Below are positions 45,291 through 54,607 of a DNA stretch of 64,000 nt, one piece after another; position 1 is the stretch's first letter, and every line of letters starts with the position of its first letter. Location of the stretch: the NCBI GenBank assembly GCA_963582065.1, contig CAUZRQ010000019.1, positions 1 to 64,000 of the forward strand, read 5' to 3'. Origin of the DNA: UBA8437 sp963582065. GTDB lineage: Bacteria > Planctomycetota > Planctomycetia > Planctomycetales > Planctomycetaceae. Both the position numbers and the translations under genes were made by a program. Below the pieces are notes generated by a model. That model had not been told where the DNA came from, ran no database searches, and worked only from the letters and a program-made list of their open reading frames with translations.

Positions 45291-46493
45291 ATGTACCAGA
45301 CATTCTACGACTTAGCTCGCCCGCCCTTCCCGGCATCCCCCGATCCTGCGTCGTTGGTGATCTACGGCGACCTGGGCACCCAGTTGGGCGAACTGGCCGG
45401 CTGCCTCACCTCCGGACAGGGGATCGCCGTGCTGACCGGTCCCCCGGGATCGGGAAAGACCCTCTGCACCCTGGCGATGACCCGTGATCTGACCAGTTCG
45501 CTGGTCGGCATCTGCCTGAGGACCGGGCAGTTCAATCAGTCTCGAGAACTGCTCAAGGCGATCCTCCACGGACTCGGACAACCCTACCGCCGTCAAGATG
45601 ACCAGGACCTCCGGCTCGCCGTCGCCGACGCGATCCTCAGCCTGCCTTCAGCCACCAAAGGTGTGCTGCTGGCTGTCGATGAGGCGCACCGTCTCGGACT
45701 GCCGGTCCTCGAAGAACTCCGCGGCCTGACGAATCTCGACGAGAATGGCCGACCCCTGGTCCGCCTGCTGCTGACCGGACAGTGTGAACTCGAAGAAACA
45801 CTCGCCGATCCGCAACTCGACGGGCTTTACCAACGGGTCCGCGGACAGGCCAGGCTGCAGCCGTTGACTCGGGCCCAGTCGCAGGACTACCTGAAGTCGC
45901 GGATCCGGTTTGCCGGCGGAGACCCCGACTCGGTGATGACCGCCGAGGCAATCGAACTGCTGGCGATCGTCTGCGACGGATCACCCCGTTGCCTCAACCA
46001 CCTGGCCGACTCGAGTCTCCAACTCGGAGCCCGGACAGCCACGCGACCGATCACCCGCGCCGAAGTGCTCGATGCACTCACCGAATCTCGACAACTGCCG
46101 TTGCGGTTCATCGAACCGGTTCGTCCCGGTGTCGACAGCACCCCGCCGCCAACCGCCACCGGGCCGGTCGAATTGACCAAGACCGACGACGGTTTCTGTG
46201 CCGTCGAGGTCGGTGCAGGTGCCGGGGCAACAGACGGATCGCCCGTTGCGGACACGGCCTCGAAAACCGACAGCGTCGCCTGGGACCTGGCTGCCACGTC
46301 GAGCAGCGAAATCGACGACGAGCATCCCGATCCGGCGACCGAGAAAACCGTCGACGTCACGGCATTCGACGTCGTGCTTCCCGAGGCCAACGCGGCTCAC
46401 GGCAACCACGACCAGCCTCGGCCACACATGGGACTCTTCTCCCGCCTGCGCCGAGCCGCCAGCCGCTCGACCGACGAGACCACGGCCGACTAG
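45291..46493 (+). CDS. ExeA/GspA-like AAA ATPase
   Basis: 400 residues from ATG 45291 (the frame is open back to 45198). The start MYQTFYDLARPPFPASPDP is the standard opening of ExeA/MSHA-type ATPases. Walker A is GPPGSGKT, Walker B is GVLLAVDEAHRLG, and sensor-like LLLTGQCELEE and SRIRFAGGDPDSVMTAEA follow. After about residue 290 the protein is Ala/Thr/Asp-rich and probably disordered, without the usual peptidoglycan-binding domain or a membrane helix. The family supports assembly of secretion or pilus machines and also transposition; no partner gene is adjacent. Confidence 0.83.
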   Translation: MYQTFYDLARPPFPASPDPASLVIYGDLGTQLGELAGCLTSGQGIAVLTGPPGSGKTLCTLAMTRDLTSSLVGICLRTGQFNQSRELLKAILHGLGQPYRRQDDQDLRLAVADAILSLPSATKGVLLAVDEAHRLGLPVLEELRGLTNLDENGRPLVRLLLTGQCELEETLADPQLDGLYQRVRGQARLQPLTRAQSQDYLKSRIRFAGGDPDSVMTAEAIELLAIVCDGSPRCLNHLADSSLQLGARTATRPITRAEVLDALTESRQLPLRFIEPVRPGVDSTPPPTATGPVELTKTDDGFCAVEVGAGAGATDGSPVADTASKTDSVAWDLAATSSSEIDDEHPDPATEKTVDVTAFDVVLPEANAAHGNHDQPRPHMGLFSRLRRAASRSTDETTAD

Positions 46494-46727
46494 CCGACTG
46501 CTTTGTCGTCGTGACGAAGATTTCCTGGGAGACTCAATCTGACGGTGCGCGCCCCGCCGGTTCGGCCACCAAGCCGGCTCATGGACCAAATCAAAGAAAA
46601 GATGAAATGGACGGGTGTGATCTCTTGAAGCAATCCCCCGGAACGATACGATCTTCGCTTAAACGGCAGGCTGCTCGGCCGATGGCTGCTGCCGCCGGCC
46701 AGAACCGAATGAAGATGAAGAACTGAA

Positions 46728-46856
46728 ATGAGTCCAATCCAGCAGGTTTACGGCAGCTCTCCTTTTCAACCACTCGTCGAGCACGCTGGCAAGGTCCAGG
46801 AGTGCGTCGAGTTGCTTCCTCTGTTGGTCGAGGCGCTGGTCACCGCCCGTGGCTAG
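46728..46856 (+). pseudogene. Truncated DUF47 (PhoU-like, pit accessory) gene remnant
   Basis: A 42-codon frame, too short for ordinary gene calling. It reads VYGSSPFQPLVEHAGKVQEC, then VELLPLLVEALVTARG and stop. The SPFxPLxEHxxKVxEC pattern is the N-terminus of DUF47/TIGR00153 proteins, which are over 200 residues long and usually sit immediately upstream of pit phosphate transporter genes. Here coding stops at a TAG where the sequence turns AT-rich. The rest of the gene is missing. A pit fragment lies beyond the next gene, so both look like halves of one interrupted locus. Confidence 0.7.
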
Positions 46857-46940
46857 AATCCGGCCTTTAGTTCGTAAACTGCGGCAGATATTTGAAATAA
46901 CGACTTTTTTGACTCCAGGAAGTTAGACAGAGGAGTGGGT

Positions 46941-48626
46941 GTGAGTCAAGAACTTCTGTGGAACATGATCTTCGGCCTGATTGGCGGCCTGGGTATTTTC
47001 CTGCTCGGCATGAAATACATGTCCGAGGGGATGCAGGCCGTGGCCGGTACTGGCTTGCGACGCATGATTAGCATGGCCACGAACAACCGGGTCCTGGCTG
47101 CCATTGTGGGCCTGGCTGTAACCTGCCTGGTCCAGTCCAGTTCGATCACCACGGTCATGGTGGTTGGGTTTGTAAACAGTGGCTTGATGACATTGATGCA
47201 GGCGATCGGTGTGATCATGGGTTCCAATATCGGGACGACGATCACCGGCTGGATTCTCGTTCTCAAGATTGGCGTATACGGACTGCCGATCCTTGGCTTG
47301 GCAGCGTTTGCTTACTTATTCTCCAAGGGCGATCGTGTGCGTTATATCGCAATGGCCGTCATGGGCATTGGGATGGTGTTCTTCGGGCTGGAGTTGATGA
47401 AGGATGCCTGTGCGCATATCAAGGATTTGCCCGCTTTTGAAGCATGGTTTGGTCGCTTTAGCGCCGACACGGTTCTTGGCATGATGCAGTGCATGCTGGC
47501 CGGATGCATCCTGACCGTCATGGTCCAGTCTTCCTCTGCCACGCTGGGAATCACGATCGCGCTGGCGCTCACCGGCGTCATTAATTATCCAACTGCCGCC
47601 GCACTGGTTCTGGGTGAGAACATTGGCACGACGATAACTGCGTTACTCGCATCCATCGGAGCGAACACCAATGCACGCCGCGCTGCATACTTTCACGGGT
47701 TGTTCAACGTGATTGGTGTCTGCTGGATTAGCATCATCTTCTTTCAATATGTGAAATTCGTTCCCTGGGTGATCGGTGTCGACGTGACTCAGGCGGTCAT
47801 CGACGTAGAAGGCGTCAAGACTTTTCCAGAGATCACTGCAGCCATTGCGGCAACGCATTCGATTTTCAACATCGCCAATACGCTGCTGTTCCTGCCGATT
47901 GCCCATGTGATTGCACGCGTGCTTACACGAATCGTGCCGGAACGAGGGGTCAGGGAAAAACATCGCCTGACCAACCTCGACGTGCGCATGCTCGAGACAC
48001 CGGTGGTTGGCATCGAACAATCGCGTGTGGAAGTGCTGCGAATGGCAGATGGCTGCCAGAAAATGATGGACTGGTTGAAGACGTCAATCGACGAAGATGA
48101 TCCCGATCCGAAACGCGTGAAACATCTGTTTCAGCTGGAAGAGGATCTCGACACCATGCAGAACGAATTTGTCACCTTCATGACGAATCTACTGTCCGGC
48201 AACGTGCCACACCGGGTGATTGAAGAGGGGCGTCAACAATTGCGGATGGCTGACGAATACGAGTCCATTAGCGATTGCCTTGCCAGCATCCAGAAATTCC
48301 AACTCAAGTTAGGAGAGCAGGGGTTTCATTTCGACGAGAAGCAACGAGCGGAACTCGGCTCGCTGCACGATTCGGTTGCCCAGTACCTGGATCTTGTTTT
48401 CAACACCTACGAAGAGCGGAAAACGGAACTCACTCCCAGCGCCGCTTCGTTGGCAAAGGAGATCACCAGGCATGTCAAGGAACTTCGCAACAATCACATC
48501 AGTGATCTGAGCCGAAGCAGGATAGAGCCGTTCGTGAATCTCGCGTTTACGTCATCACTCGCCGCTTATCGTGCTGTGCGAGATCATGGAGTCAATATCA
48601 TGGAAGCGATGACCGAGGAGATCTAG
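46941..48626 (+). CDS. Na+/phosphate cotransporter with C-terminal PhoU-like domain
   Basis: GTG 46941 is preferred over GTG 46935 because AGAGGAG ends 5 bases before it; 561 residues. Two inverted Na/Pi repeats carry LVQSSSITTVM and MVQSSSATLGI with GSNIGTTITG and GENIGTTITA, the substrate-site QSSS signatures. About residues 340-560 form a helical PhoU-like domain. It imports phosphate using the sodium gradient. Base composition is unlike its neighbours: rows 47221, 47341 and 48241 are 30-31 G+C per 60, against 42 at row 45361 and 41 at row 49801. This suggests acquisition by transfer. Confidence 0.93.
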   Translation: MSQELLWNMIFGLIGGLGIFLLGMKYMSEGMQAVAGTGLRRMISMATNNRVLAAIVGLAVTCLVQSSSITTVMVVGFVNSGLMTLMQAIGVIMGSNIGTTITGWILVLKIGVYGLPILGLAAFAYLFSKGDRVRYIAMAVMGIGMVFFGLELMKDACAHIKDLPAFEAWFGRFSADTVLGMMQCMLAGCILTVMVQSSSATLGITIALALTGVINYPTAAALVLGENIGTTITALLASIGANTNARRAAYFHGLFNVIGVCWISIIFFQYVKFVPWVIGVDVTQAVIDVEGVKTFPEITAAIAATHSIFNIANTLLFLPIAHVIARVLTRIVPERGVREKHRLTNLDVRMLETPVVGIEQSRVEVLRMADGCQKMMDWLKTSIDEDDPDPKRVKHLFQLEEDLDTMQNEFVTFMTNLLSGNVPHRVIEEGRQQLRMADEYESISDCLASIQKFQLKLGEQGFHFDEKQRAELGSLHDSVAQYLDLVFNTYEERKTELTPSAASLAKEITRHVKELRNNHISDLSRSRIEPFVNLAFTSSLAAYRAVRDHGVNIMEAMTEEI

Positions 48627-48748
48627 GTACGCTGGCGCGCCTGTTTCTTGATCTCCTTCGATTGCTGGTCAGACCAGTACTTCCTTGACCACGTGCGATT
48701 CATCGGGACCGGTCAGTCGCTGGTCCAGTCCCTGGTAGACGTAAGCGA

Positions 48749-49407
48749 GATGCTCGCCTCGCGATCGGCATGTCCTGCTCTCTACCGGCCGCTGCGATCT
48801 GGCTGCACATGGCCAGTTCCTTCGGGATGCCCGTCTCGACCACCCACTCGATTGTCGGGGCCGTCGCCGGTTTCGGCGTGGTGGCATTCGGAGTGGGCGC
48901 GATCGACTGGTCGACGATGGGACAAATCGTCGCCAGTTGGTTCCTATCTCCGGTCCTCGGTGGCCTGATCGCGTTCGTGCTCTTCAAGTTGATCTTGGCC
49001 CTGATCCTCGGACGCCATGCCGCGATCCGCCATGCCCCGTTTTAGTTTTCGTTGTCGGTTTCGTGATGTCACTCTCGATCCTCTGGAAGGGGCTCAAGCA
49101 CTTGCTCAAGGAGCAGCAGGACATGCTGCCCGGGTGGACGACCGTCGGTGAGAAGATCACGCAGTTGACTCCGTCACTGGGCATCGCCGCCAACACCGCC
49201 GCCACCATCGTCGTGCTGGCCTGCAGTCGGATGGGCCTGCCGGTCTCTACCACTCACACCCTCGTCGGTGCGATCCTGGGCGTCGGCCTGGCCAGCGTCG
49301 ATCGCTCGGTGACCCGCGACATCTTCGGCGGATGGTTGATCACCGTCCCGATAGCCGCCATCATGTCGGCCGTGCTCTACATGATCGCGATTGCCGTGCT
49401 CGGCTAG
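48749..49407 (+). pseudogene. Truncated and frameshifted PiT-family phosphate transporter (pit)
   Basis: The C-terminal half of a PiT transporter is recognisable. One frame reads RLAIGMSCSLPAAAIWLHMASSFGMPVSTTHSIVGAV to a TAG at 49043-49045. The next frame continues directly with VFVVGFVMSLSILWKGLKHLL and GLPVSTTHTLVGAILGVGLASV to the stop at 49405-49407. Restoring one T in the run at 49040-49043 would join the two frames as HAPFLVFVVGF. The N-terminal half is absent; the bases from 48627 to about 48749 show no clear homology in any frame. G+C is that of the host, unlike the adjacent Na/Pi gene. Confidence 0.85.
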
Positions 49408-49468
49408 ACCGGGTGTGTCGATCGGGGTGTGGAAACACGCATCGATCCAGACAGGCTCAGCCTTCGCC

Positions 49469-50593
49469 ATGCAAGATCCTCGCATCGATACGCTCGCGCG
49501 GACACTCCTGGACCACAGCTGCCAGGTGAAGGCCGGTGACAAGATCCTTGTCGAGGCATTCGATCTACCTGACCCGGCCCTGGTGTGTGCCCTGGTGGAA
49601 GGCGCCGCGGCACGCAAGGCGATCGCGGTGGTCAGTTGGAAGAGCAACACGATTCTGCGCAGTCTCTACCGCACCGGGACCCCCGAGAGCCTCGGCCTGT
49701 GCGGCGAACTGGAACGACACCAGATGGAGCAGATGGACTGCTACATCGGTATCCGTGGGGCCGCCAACAGCAACGGTTTTGCCGACGTGCCCGGCGACCA
49801 GATGGACCTCTACCAGGCCCACTGGTGGCACCCGGTTCACAGCGAGGTCCGCGTCCCCGACACCCGCTGGGTCGTACTCCGCTACCCAACTCCCTCGATG
49901 GCTCAATCGGCCCACATGAGCACCGCGGGGTTCGAAGACTTCTACTTCGAAGTCTGCACCGCCGATTACGCCAAGATGGCCGAGGATCTCAAGCCGCTGA
50001 AAGCCCGCATGGAAGCGGCCCAAGCAGTCCACATCACCGCGCCGGCCACCGACCTCACGTTCTCGATCGCCGATATCCCGGTGATCCCCTGCTCGGGCGG
50101 CCGGAACATTCCCGACGGCGAGTGTTTCACCGCGCCGGTACGCGACAGCATCAACGGCAGCATCCGTTACAACACGCAGTCGCTGTACCAGGGCACCATC
50201 TTCGACGGGATCGGATTCACCTTCGAGAACGGAAAGATCGTCGAGGCCGACTGCGGCGGCGAAACCGAACGGCTCAATGAGATCCTCGATGCCGACCAGG
50301 GGGCCCGCTACATCGGCGAGTGGTCGCTGGGAACCAACAACCGTGTCAAGCACCCCATGCTCGATACGCTCTTCGACGAGAAGATCGGTGGTTCGTTTCA
50401 CCTGACACCGGGGCAGGCCTACGACGAGGCTGACAACGGGAACCGCAGCCGCATCCACTGGGACCTGGTACTGATTCAGACTCCCGAGTACGGCGGTGGC
50501 GAAATCGCCTTCGACGGCGAGGTGATCCGGCGAGACGGCCGGTTCCTGCCCGACGACCTGCAGGGTCTCAACGAGGGCCTCGACTCCGCCTAG
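49469..50593 (+). CDS. M29-family aminopeptidase
   Basis: 374 residues from ATG 49469 (the open frame begins at 49391). Features of the thermophilic aminopeptidase family are a helical N-terminal domain with VKAGDKILVEAFD, then metal-ligand segments NIPDGECFTAPV, IGEWSLGTN, IHWDLVLI and the flanking SFHLTPGQAYDEADNGNRS. These provide the Glu, Glu, His and Asp expected for a two-metal site. It is a cytoplasmic exopeptidase with broad specificity. Its TAG stop shares CTAG with the convergent gene. Confidence 0.9.
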   Translation: MQDPRIDTLARTLLDHSCQVKAGDKILVEAFDLPDPALVCALVEGAAARKAIAVVSWKSNTILRSLYRTGTPESLGLCGELERHQMEQMDCYIGIRGAANSNGFADVPGDQMDLYQAHWWHPVHSEVRVPDTRWVVLRYPTPSMAQSAHMSTAGFEDFYFEVCTADYAKMAEDLKPLKARMEAAQAVHITAPATDLTFSIADIPVIPCSGGRNIPDGECFTAPVRDSINGSIRYNTQSLYQGTIFDGIGFTFENGKIVEADCGGETERLNEILDADQGARYIGEWSLGTNNRVKHPMLDTLFDEKIGGSFHLTPGQAYDEADNGNRSRIHWDLVLIQTPEYGGGEIAFDGEVIRRDGRFLPDDLQGLNEGLDSA

Positions 50594-51693
50594 CAGGACG
50601 GGCCGTCCGACACTCCGGCGAATTCCCTCAGGTTGGCCTCGATCACCGCCTGCGGGCAGCTCCAGACCAGGAAGAACATCGACTCGCGGACGGCCCGTGA
50701 GGCCGGGTGCGAGGCGGTGAAGCCCGCCCCCTTGCTTGCAGCCAAGTACGCCTGCGCCGCTCGCAGGGCCAGAGAATTGCTCCGACGACGCAGTGACTCG
50801 TTGGTCAACTCGGGAGCCTGGCTGTCGGCAGAATCTTCCGCAGCAGCCAGCAGGTCGCCCACCACCTGATCGCGTTCGACGGACAGCGGATCGACGATCT
50901 CTCGGAGTTCGGGCCGCTTCAGGGCCTCGCCGGTCAACCGATCGAGGCTGGCGGAAGCGGCACCCAGGGCCAGGGCCGACGTGCCCAGCGACCCGGTCCC
51001 GCCGCGACCGCCACTCTGCATGACGCCATCGACCGGTCCGGCGACCAGCATCGAGCTGTCGACCGACACACCGTCGAGCCGGATCGACGCCGTGCGGGAC
51101 GAATCGAGAGCCAGCAGGTCCTGCGCGGGCATCACGGTGATCCCCTCGCTGTCCATCGGCACGGCCACCAGCACCTGGGTCCCGTCATCGCAGCTGCCCC
51201 CGGTCAGCACCCAGTCGGCCTGGCTGGCGCCGGTGACCCAGGGGACGGTTCCTTCGAGCTCCAGGCGGGGCCCCTCGATCGACACACTCACAGACGGTTT
51301 CGAGAGGTGTTGTCCTGATGTGGTCAGGTGCGAAATTCCCACGGTGGCAAACCGGCCGGCCCCGACCAACTGCGGCAGCAGTTCGGCCTTCAACGACTCG
51401 TTCTCCGACAGAGCGAATCTCTGGCACGCCGCGTTCCGCTGTGTCAGCACAAACGTAGTCGGCAGGCACTCTCGAGCCAACTGCAGGTACCCCTCGACCA
51501 GTTGGCCGCCCGTGAATTCGCTGCCCCCATACTCTCGGGGCACCACCCACCCCAGCACACCGGCTTCACCGAGCACTTCGAGGCTCTCGGACGGCCAATT
51601 GCTGGCATCATCCAGCGAGGCCGAGTTCTCCCGCAACATCCGCAGCGGTTCCTCGAACGATCGATCCGGTTCAGGCCAGGTCGACATCGTCAA
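50590..51693 (-). CDS. Acyl-CoA dehydrogenase-like protein
   Basis: 367 residues in acyl-CoA-dehydrogenase order: an N-terminal helical domain (LGEAGVLGWVVPREYGGSEFTGG), a middle beta-domain (GISHLTTSGQHLS, VPWVTGASQADWVLTGG, VPMDSEGITVM) and a C-terminal helical domain. Conservation of the C-terminal catalytic base is not clear, and the sequence is divergent from classical enzymes, so FAD-dependent dehydrogenation of an acyl-CoA is probable but not certain. Coupled by a 4-base overlap to the small TPR-like gene upstream. Confidence 0.8.
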   Translation of the reverse strand: MTMSTWPEPDRSFEEPLRMLRENSASLDDASNWPSESLEVLGEAGVLGWVVPREYGGSEFTGGQLVEGYLQLARECLPTTFVLTQRNAACQRFALSENESLKAELLPQLVGAGRFATVGISHLTTSGQHLSKPSVSVSIEGPRLELEGTVPWVTGASQADWVLTGGSCDDGTQVLVAVPMDSEGITVMPAQDLLALDSSRTASIRLDGVSVDSSMLVAGPVDGVMQSGGRGGTGSLGTSALALGAASASLDRLTGEALKRPELREIVDPLSVERDQVVGDLLAAAEDSADSQAPELTNESLRRRSNSLALRAAQAYLAASKGAGFTASHPASRAVRESMFFLVWSCPQAVIEANLREFAGVSDGPSC

Positions 51694-51995
51694 AGTGACT
51701 CCATGAACTCGGTCATTTCTCCTTCGGCGTGAGAGTCACCGACACGTCGAGCCACCGCGACCCCCTCGATCAACACGTCCCGAGCTTCCTGTTCTCGTCC
51801 CTCCCCGGCCAGCAACTGGCCCCGCTGGAACCATGCCGGAACGTAATCCGCGTGTTCCTCGACGAGCACCGCCAGCCGGTCAATCGCCTCGCCCGGATTT
51901 CCCTCCGAGGCGCACGCCATCGCCACGGCGTAGGCGAGAAAGACGTCGGTTGGATCGGCTGCGAGCAGTTGCTCGAGTTGTTCTCGACTGGGCAT
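51690..51995 (-). CDS. Small TPR-like protein
   Basis: 101 residues from ATG 51995; longer starts up to 52136 would run into the promoter region of the divergent protease gene. Two to three helix-turn-helix repeats of TPR type are visible (FLAYAVAMACASEGNPGEAIDRL, YVPAWFQRGQLLAGEGREQEARDVL). It is probably a cytoplasmic protein-protein adaptor. The acyl-CoA dehydrogenase-like gene overlaps its stop by four bases. The 269 bases between 51995 and the divergent start at 52265 show no gene. Confidence 0.72.
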   Translation of the reverse strand: MPSREQLEQLLAADPTDVFLAYAVAMACASEGNPGEAIDRLAVLVEEHADYVPAWFQRGQLLAGEGREQEARDVLIEGVAVARRVGDSHAEGEMTEFMESL

Positions 51996-52264
51996 TCGGA
52001 CTGGTCCGATGGTACAGGTTGTCCGGTTGCACCACCTGTCCGTTTGTAACGACCGGACAGTCGCTACAGGCGGTTGATCGGTCCGGGGACTCCCCGTGGG
52101 CGTAGCCGTTATGCGTAATCTCCCCGGGGATTTCAAGCGCCCCGGACAAGGTGCCGATCATCTTTATTGCGGAGAACTGATGGAGCGACATATTCCGCGG
52201 GCCCAAGGATGGCTGGCCACGTCCCAGAGACCACCCCCGCCGTCCAACTCCTGCAGTTGCTCCG

Positions 52265-53590
52265 ATGAAAATGCCTCCGAAGAACTTCCGGGCCCTGGCC
52301 ACCCTGGCCGTGTTCTGTTTGTTGACTCCCTGCCTCGAAGCGGGTTCCCTGCGTGAGTCCCCGGCCGTCCGAGCGGTCCGGCGGATCGCTCCCTCGGTGG
52401 TCAGCATCAGCAGCGAAAAGACCGTCCCCACCGAGAACGTGCTCTACTCGAAACGTCCGAACCACAAGGTCAGTGGAATGGGCACCGGCGTGGTCGTCGA
52501 CCGTCGTGGCTACATCGTCACCAACTACCACGTCGTCTCCGGAGTCGACTGGCTGCGGATCACGCTCTCCGACGGCAGCATCCACGAGGCCAGGGTTGTC
52601 TCGTTTGACCGCAAGAAGGACCTGGCGATCATCAAGATCGACGTCAAACACCCACTGCCCGAGATGCCGCTGGGAACCTCCAGCGACCTGATGCTGGCCG
52701 AGACCGTTTTCGCCGTGGGCAACGCCTACGGCTACAAGGACACCGTCACCCGCGGCATCATCAGCGCGCTGCATCGCGAAGTGGAGGTGAACGAGAAACA
52801 GACCTATCACAACCTGATCCAGACCGACGCCAGCATCAACCCCGGAAACAGCGGCGGGCCACTGATCAACATCCTCGGCGACGTGGTGGGAATCAACGTG
52901 GCGATCCGGGCCGGAGCGCAGCGAATCGGTTTCGCGATCCCCATCGACGACGCACGTCGTGTGATCGCCAAGTTGATCGCCGTCGACCGCCTCAACGGCA
53001 CCTGGCACGGGATCGAAACACAAGACGAAAAGAAGAAGGGCTCTCGGCCGCGTTTGCTGGTGACCGGTGCGATCGCCAACAGCCCGGCCGCCTCGGCCGG
53101 TCTGAAAACCGGTGACATCATCCTTCGATCCGACAAGCACGCCGTCATTGATGCCGTCGATTTCGAACGATCACTGCTGGATTGCAAGGCCGGCAGCCCG
53201 ATCATGTTGACGATCAACCGGGCCGGCAAGCAGATGACGGTGAAGCTGGTGTTGGGAGACTCGGACAAGATCTGGCGGGCCTTCGGCATGCGGCTGCAGG
53301 TGATCAAGAGCCACGAACTGCAGCAGCGGCACGGCAACGAAGTGCTCGAGCACTACGAAGGTGGACTGCGGGTCACCAACATTCGCAAGGATGGCCTGGC
53401 CTATTCAAACGGCATTCGCCAGGGCGATGACCTGGTCGGGCTGCACGAGTGGGCGATGACCAACCGGGAAAACGTCGACTGGGTGCTGGACCATCATAAA
53501 CTCCGCGAGTTCAGCCCGGTGAAGTTCTGGGTGTTGCGAGAGGGCAAGACGCTTTTCGGGCACCTGCCGGTCTCATCGGACGCCCGCTGA
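52265..53590 (+). CDS. HtrA/DegP-type S1C serine protease with two PDZ domains
   Basis: 441 residues. A signal peptide (ALATLAVFCLLTPCLEAGS) directs it to the periplasm. The trypsin-like domain has the triad H89 (TNYHVV), D119 (KKDLAII) and S196 (NPGNSGGPL). Two PDZ-like regions follow (about 250-330, SPAASAGLKTGDIILRSD; and about 355-435, GLAYSNGIRQGDDLVGL). It is a protein-quality-control protease/chaperone. The gene stands alone and is divergent from the TPR-like gene. Confidence 0.93.
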   Translation: MKMPPKNFRALATLAVFCLLTPCLEAGSLRESPAVRAVRRIAPSVVSISSEKTVPTENVLYSKRPNHKVSGMGTGVVVDRRGYIVTNYHVVSGVDWLRITLSDGSIHEARVVSFDRKKDLAIIKIDVKHPLPEMPLGTSSDLMLAETVFAVGNAYGYKDTVTRGIISALHREVEVNEKQTYHNLIQTDASINPGNSGGPLINILGDVVGINVAIRAGAQRIGFAIPIDDARRVIAKLIAVDRLNGTWHGIETQDEKKKGSRPRLLVTGAIANSPAASAGLKTGDIILRSDKHAVIDAVDFERSLLDCKAGSPIMLTINRAGKQMTVKLVLGDSDKIWRAFGMRLQVIKSHELQQRHGNEVLEHYEGGLRVTNIRKDGLAYSNGIRQGDDLVGLHEWAMTNRENVDWVLDHHKLREFSPVKFWVLREGKTLFGHLPVSSDAR

Positions 53591-53641
53591 ACGAATCGGG
53601 ACGATAGAATCGACGAGGTCCGGATTCCCTGGAACCCCGCC

Positions 53642-54607
53642 GTGTCCGTCCCCCCGCCTTCCCCAGCCTCTCGGCCGCCCGCGCGTCCCGGCGGTGAGTT
53701 TGCCTTGATCGACTGGATCCGTCGCCAGGCCGGTCCGCACCCGAGACTGGAAATCGGCATCGGTGACGATGCGGCGTCGGTGTCTTGGCCCGGCGCGGAT
53801 TCGGCACTGGTTGCCGTCGACATGCTGGTCGAAGGCGTGCATTTCACCTGTCCGGAAGCGACACCTGAACAGATCGGCCGCAAGGCGCTGGCCGTCAATC
53901 TCAGCGATATCGCCGCCATGGCCGGACGACCGATCGCCGCGGTCATTTCGGTCGCCCTGCCTCGAACCTGGAACGGGGAACCGGCACAACGACTTCACTC
54001 CGGCCTCACCGAATTGGCCAGGCAGACCGGGGTGGCATTGGCCGGAGGCGACACCACCAGCACCGACGGCCCGCTTGTGATCAGTGTGACGGTGATCGGC
54101 GAATCGCCCCCCGGCGGCCCGGTGCTCCGCAGCGGTGCCCAGCCAGGCGACCGGGTGCTGGTCACCGGCCGTCTCGGCGGCAGCCTCGACGGGCACCACC
54201 TGGATTTCACACCACGGCTGGCCGAAGCCGCCGCGCTGCTCGAATCGGGAGGCCTGCACGCCATGATCGACATCAGCGATGGACTGGCCACCGATCTGCA
54301 TCACGTGCTGCACGCCAGCGGTGTGGGGGCCCGACTGAATGCCGCCGACATCCCGCTCAACGAATTCGCAGAACGCGGACGCGACGGACGGACGCGACTG
54401 GCTCACGCGATCGCCGATGGCGAGGATTTCGAACTGCTGTCCGCCGTCTCACCCGGGATCGCAGCACGACTGGTCGCCGATCCACCGTTCGAGACAGCTC
54501 TGACCGACATCGGTGAGATCATCGAGGGGAGCGACGTCGACATGCTGATGCCGGACGGACGGATCGTACCGCTGCCACCGCTGGGGTACGAGCACGAGGT
54601 CGGCTAG
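53642..54607 (+). CDS. thiL: Thiamine-monophosphate kinase
   Basis: 321 residues from GTG 53642. The PurM/ThiL fold is indicated by EFALIDWIRRQ, LEIGIGDDAAS, VAVDMLVEGVHF, IGRKALAVNLSDIAAMAGRP, GLTELARQTGVALAGGDTTS and AMIDISDGLATDLHHVL, which hold the Mg-ATP ligands. It phosphorylates thiamine phosphate to the diphosphate. The stop TAG shares CTAG with convergent rpoN. No other thi genes and no TPP riboswitch were found nearby; only about 50 bases separate it from the protease gene. Confidence 0.94.
   Translation: MSVPPPSPASRPPARPGGEFALIDWIRRQAGPHPRLEIGIGDDAASVSWPGADSALVAVDMLVEGVHFTCPEATPEQIGRKALAVNLSDIAAMAGRPIAAVISVALPRTWNGEPAQRLHSGLTELARQTGVALAGGDTTSTDGPLVISVTVIGESPPGGPVLRSGAQPGDRVLVTGRLGGSLDGHHLDFTPRLAEAAALLESGGLHAMIDISDGLATDLHHVLHASGVGARLNAADIPLNEFAERGRDGRTRLAHAIADGEDFELLSAVSPGIAARLVADPPFETALTDIGEIIEGSDVDMLMPDGRIVPLPPLGYEHEVG

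Noticed and set aside
48665..48677. CTGGTC-A-GACCAG inverted repeat in the spacer after the Na/Pi gene
   Set aside because: A one-base spacer cannot form a useful hairpin, and no matching repeat was found at the other junction, so it is not evidence for a mobile element.
46854..48700. Possible insertion sequence or integron carrying the Na/Pi gene
   Set aside because: No transposase, integrase, terminal inverted repeats or target duplications could be found at the edges; homologous or illegitimate recombination fits as well.
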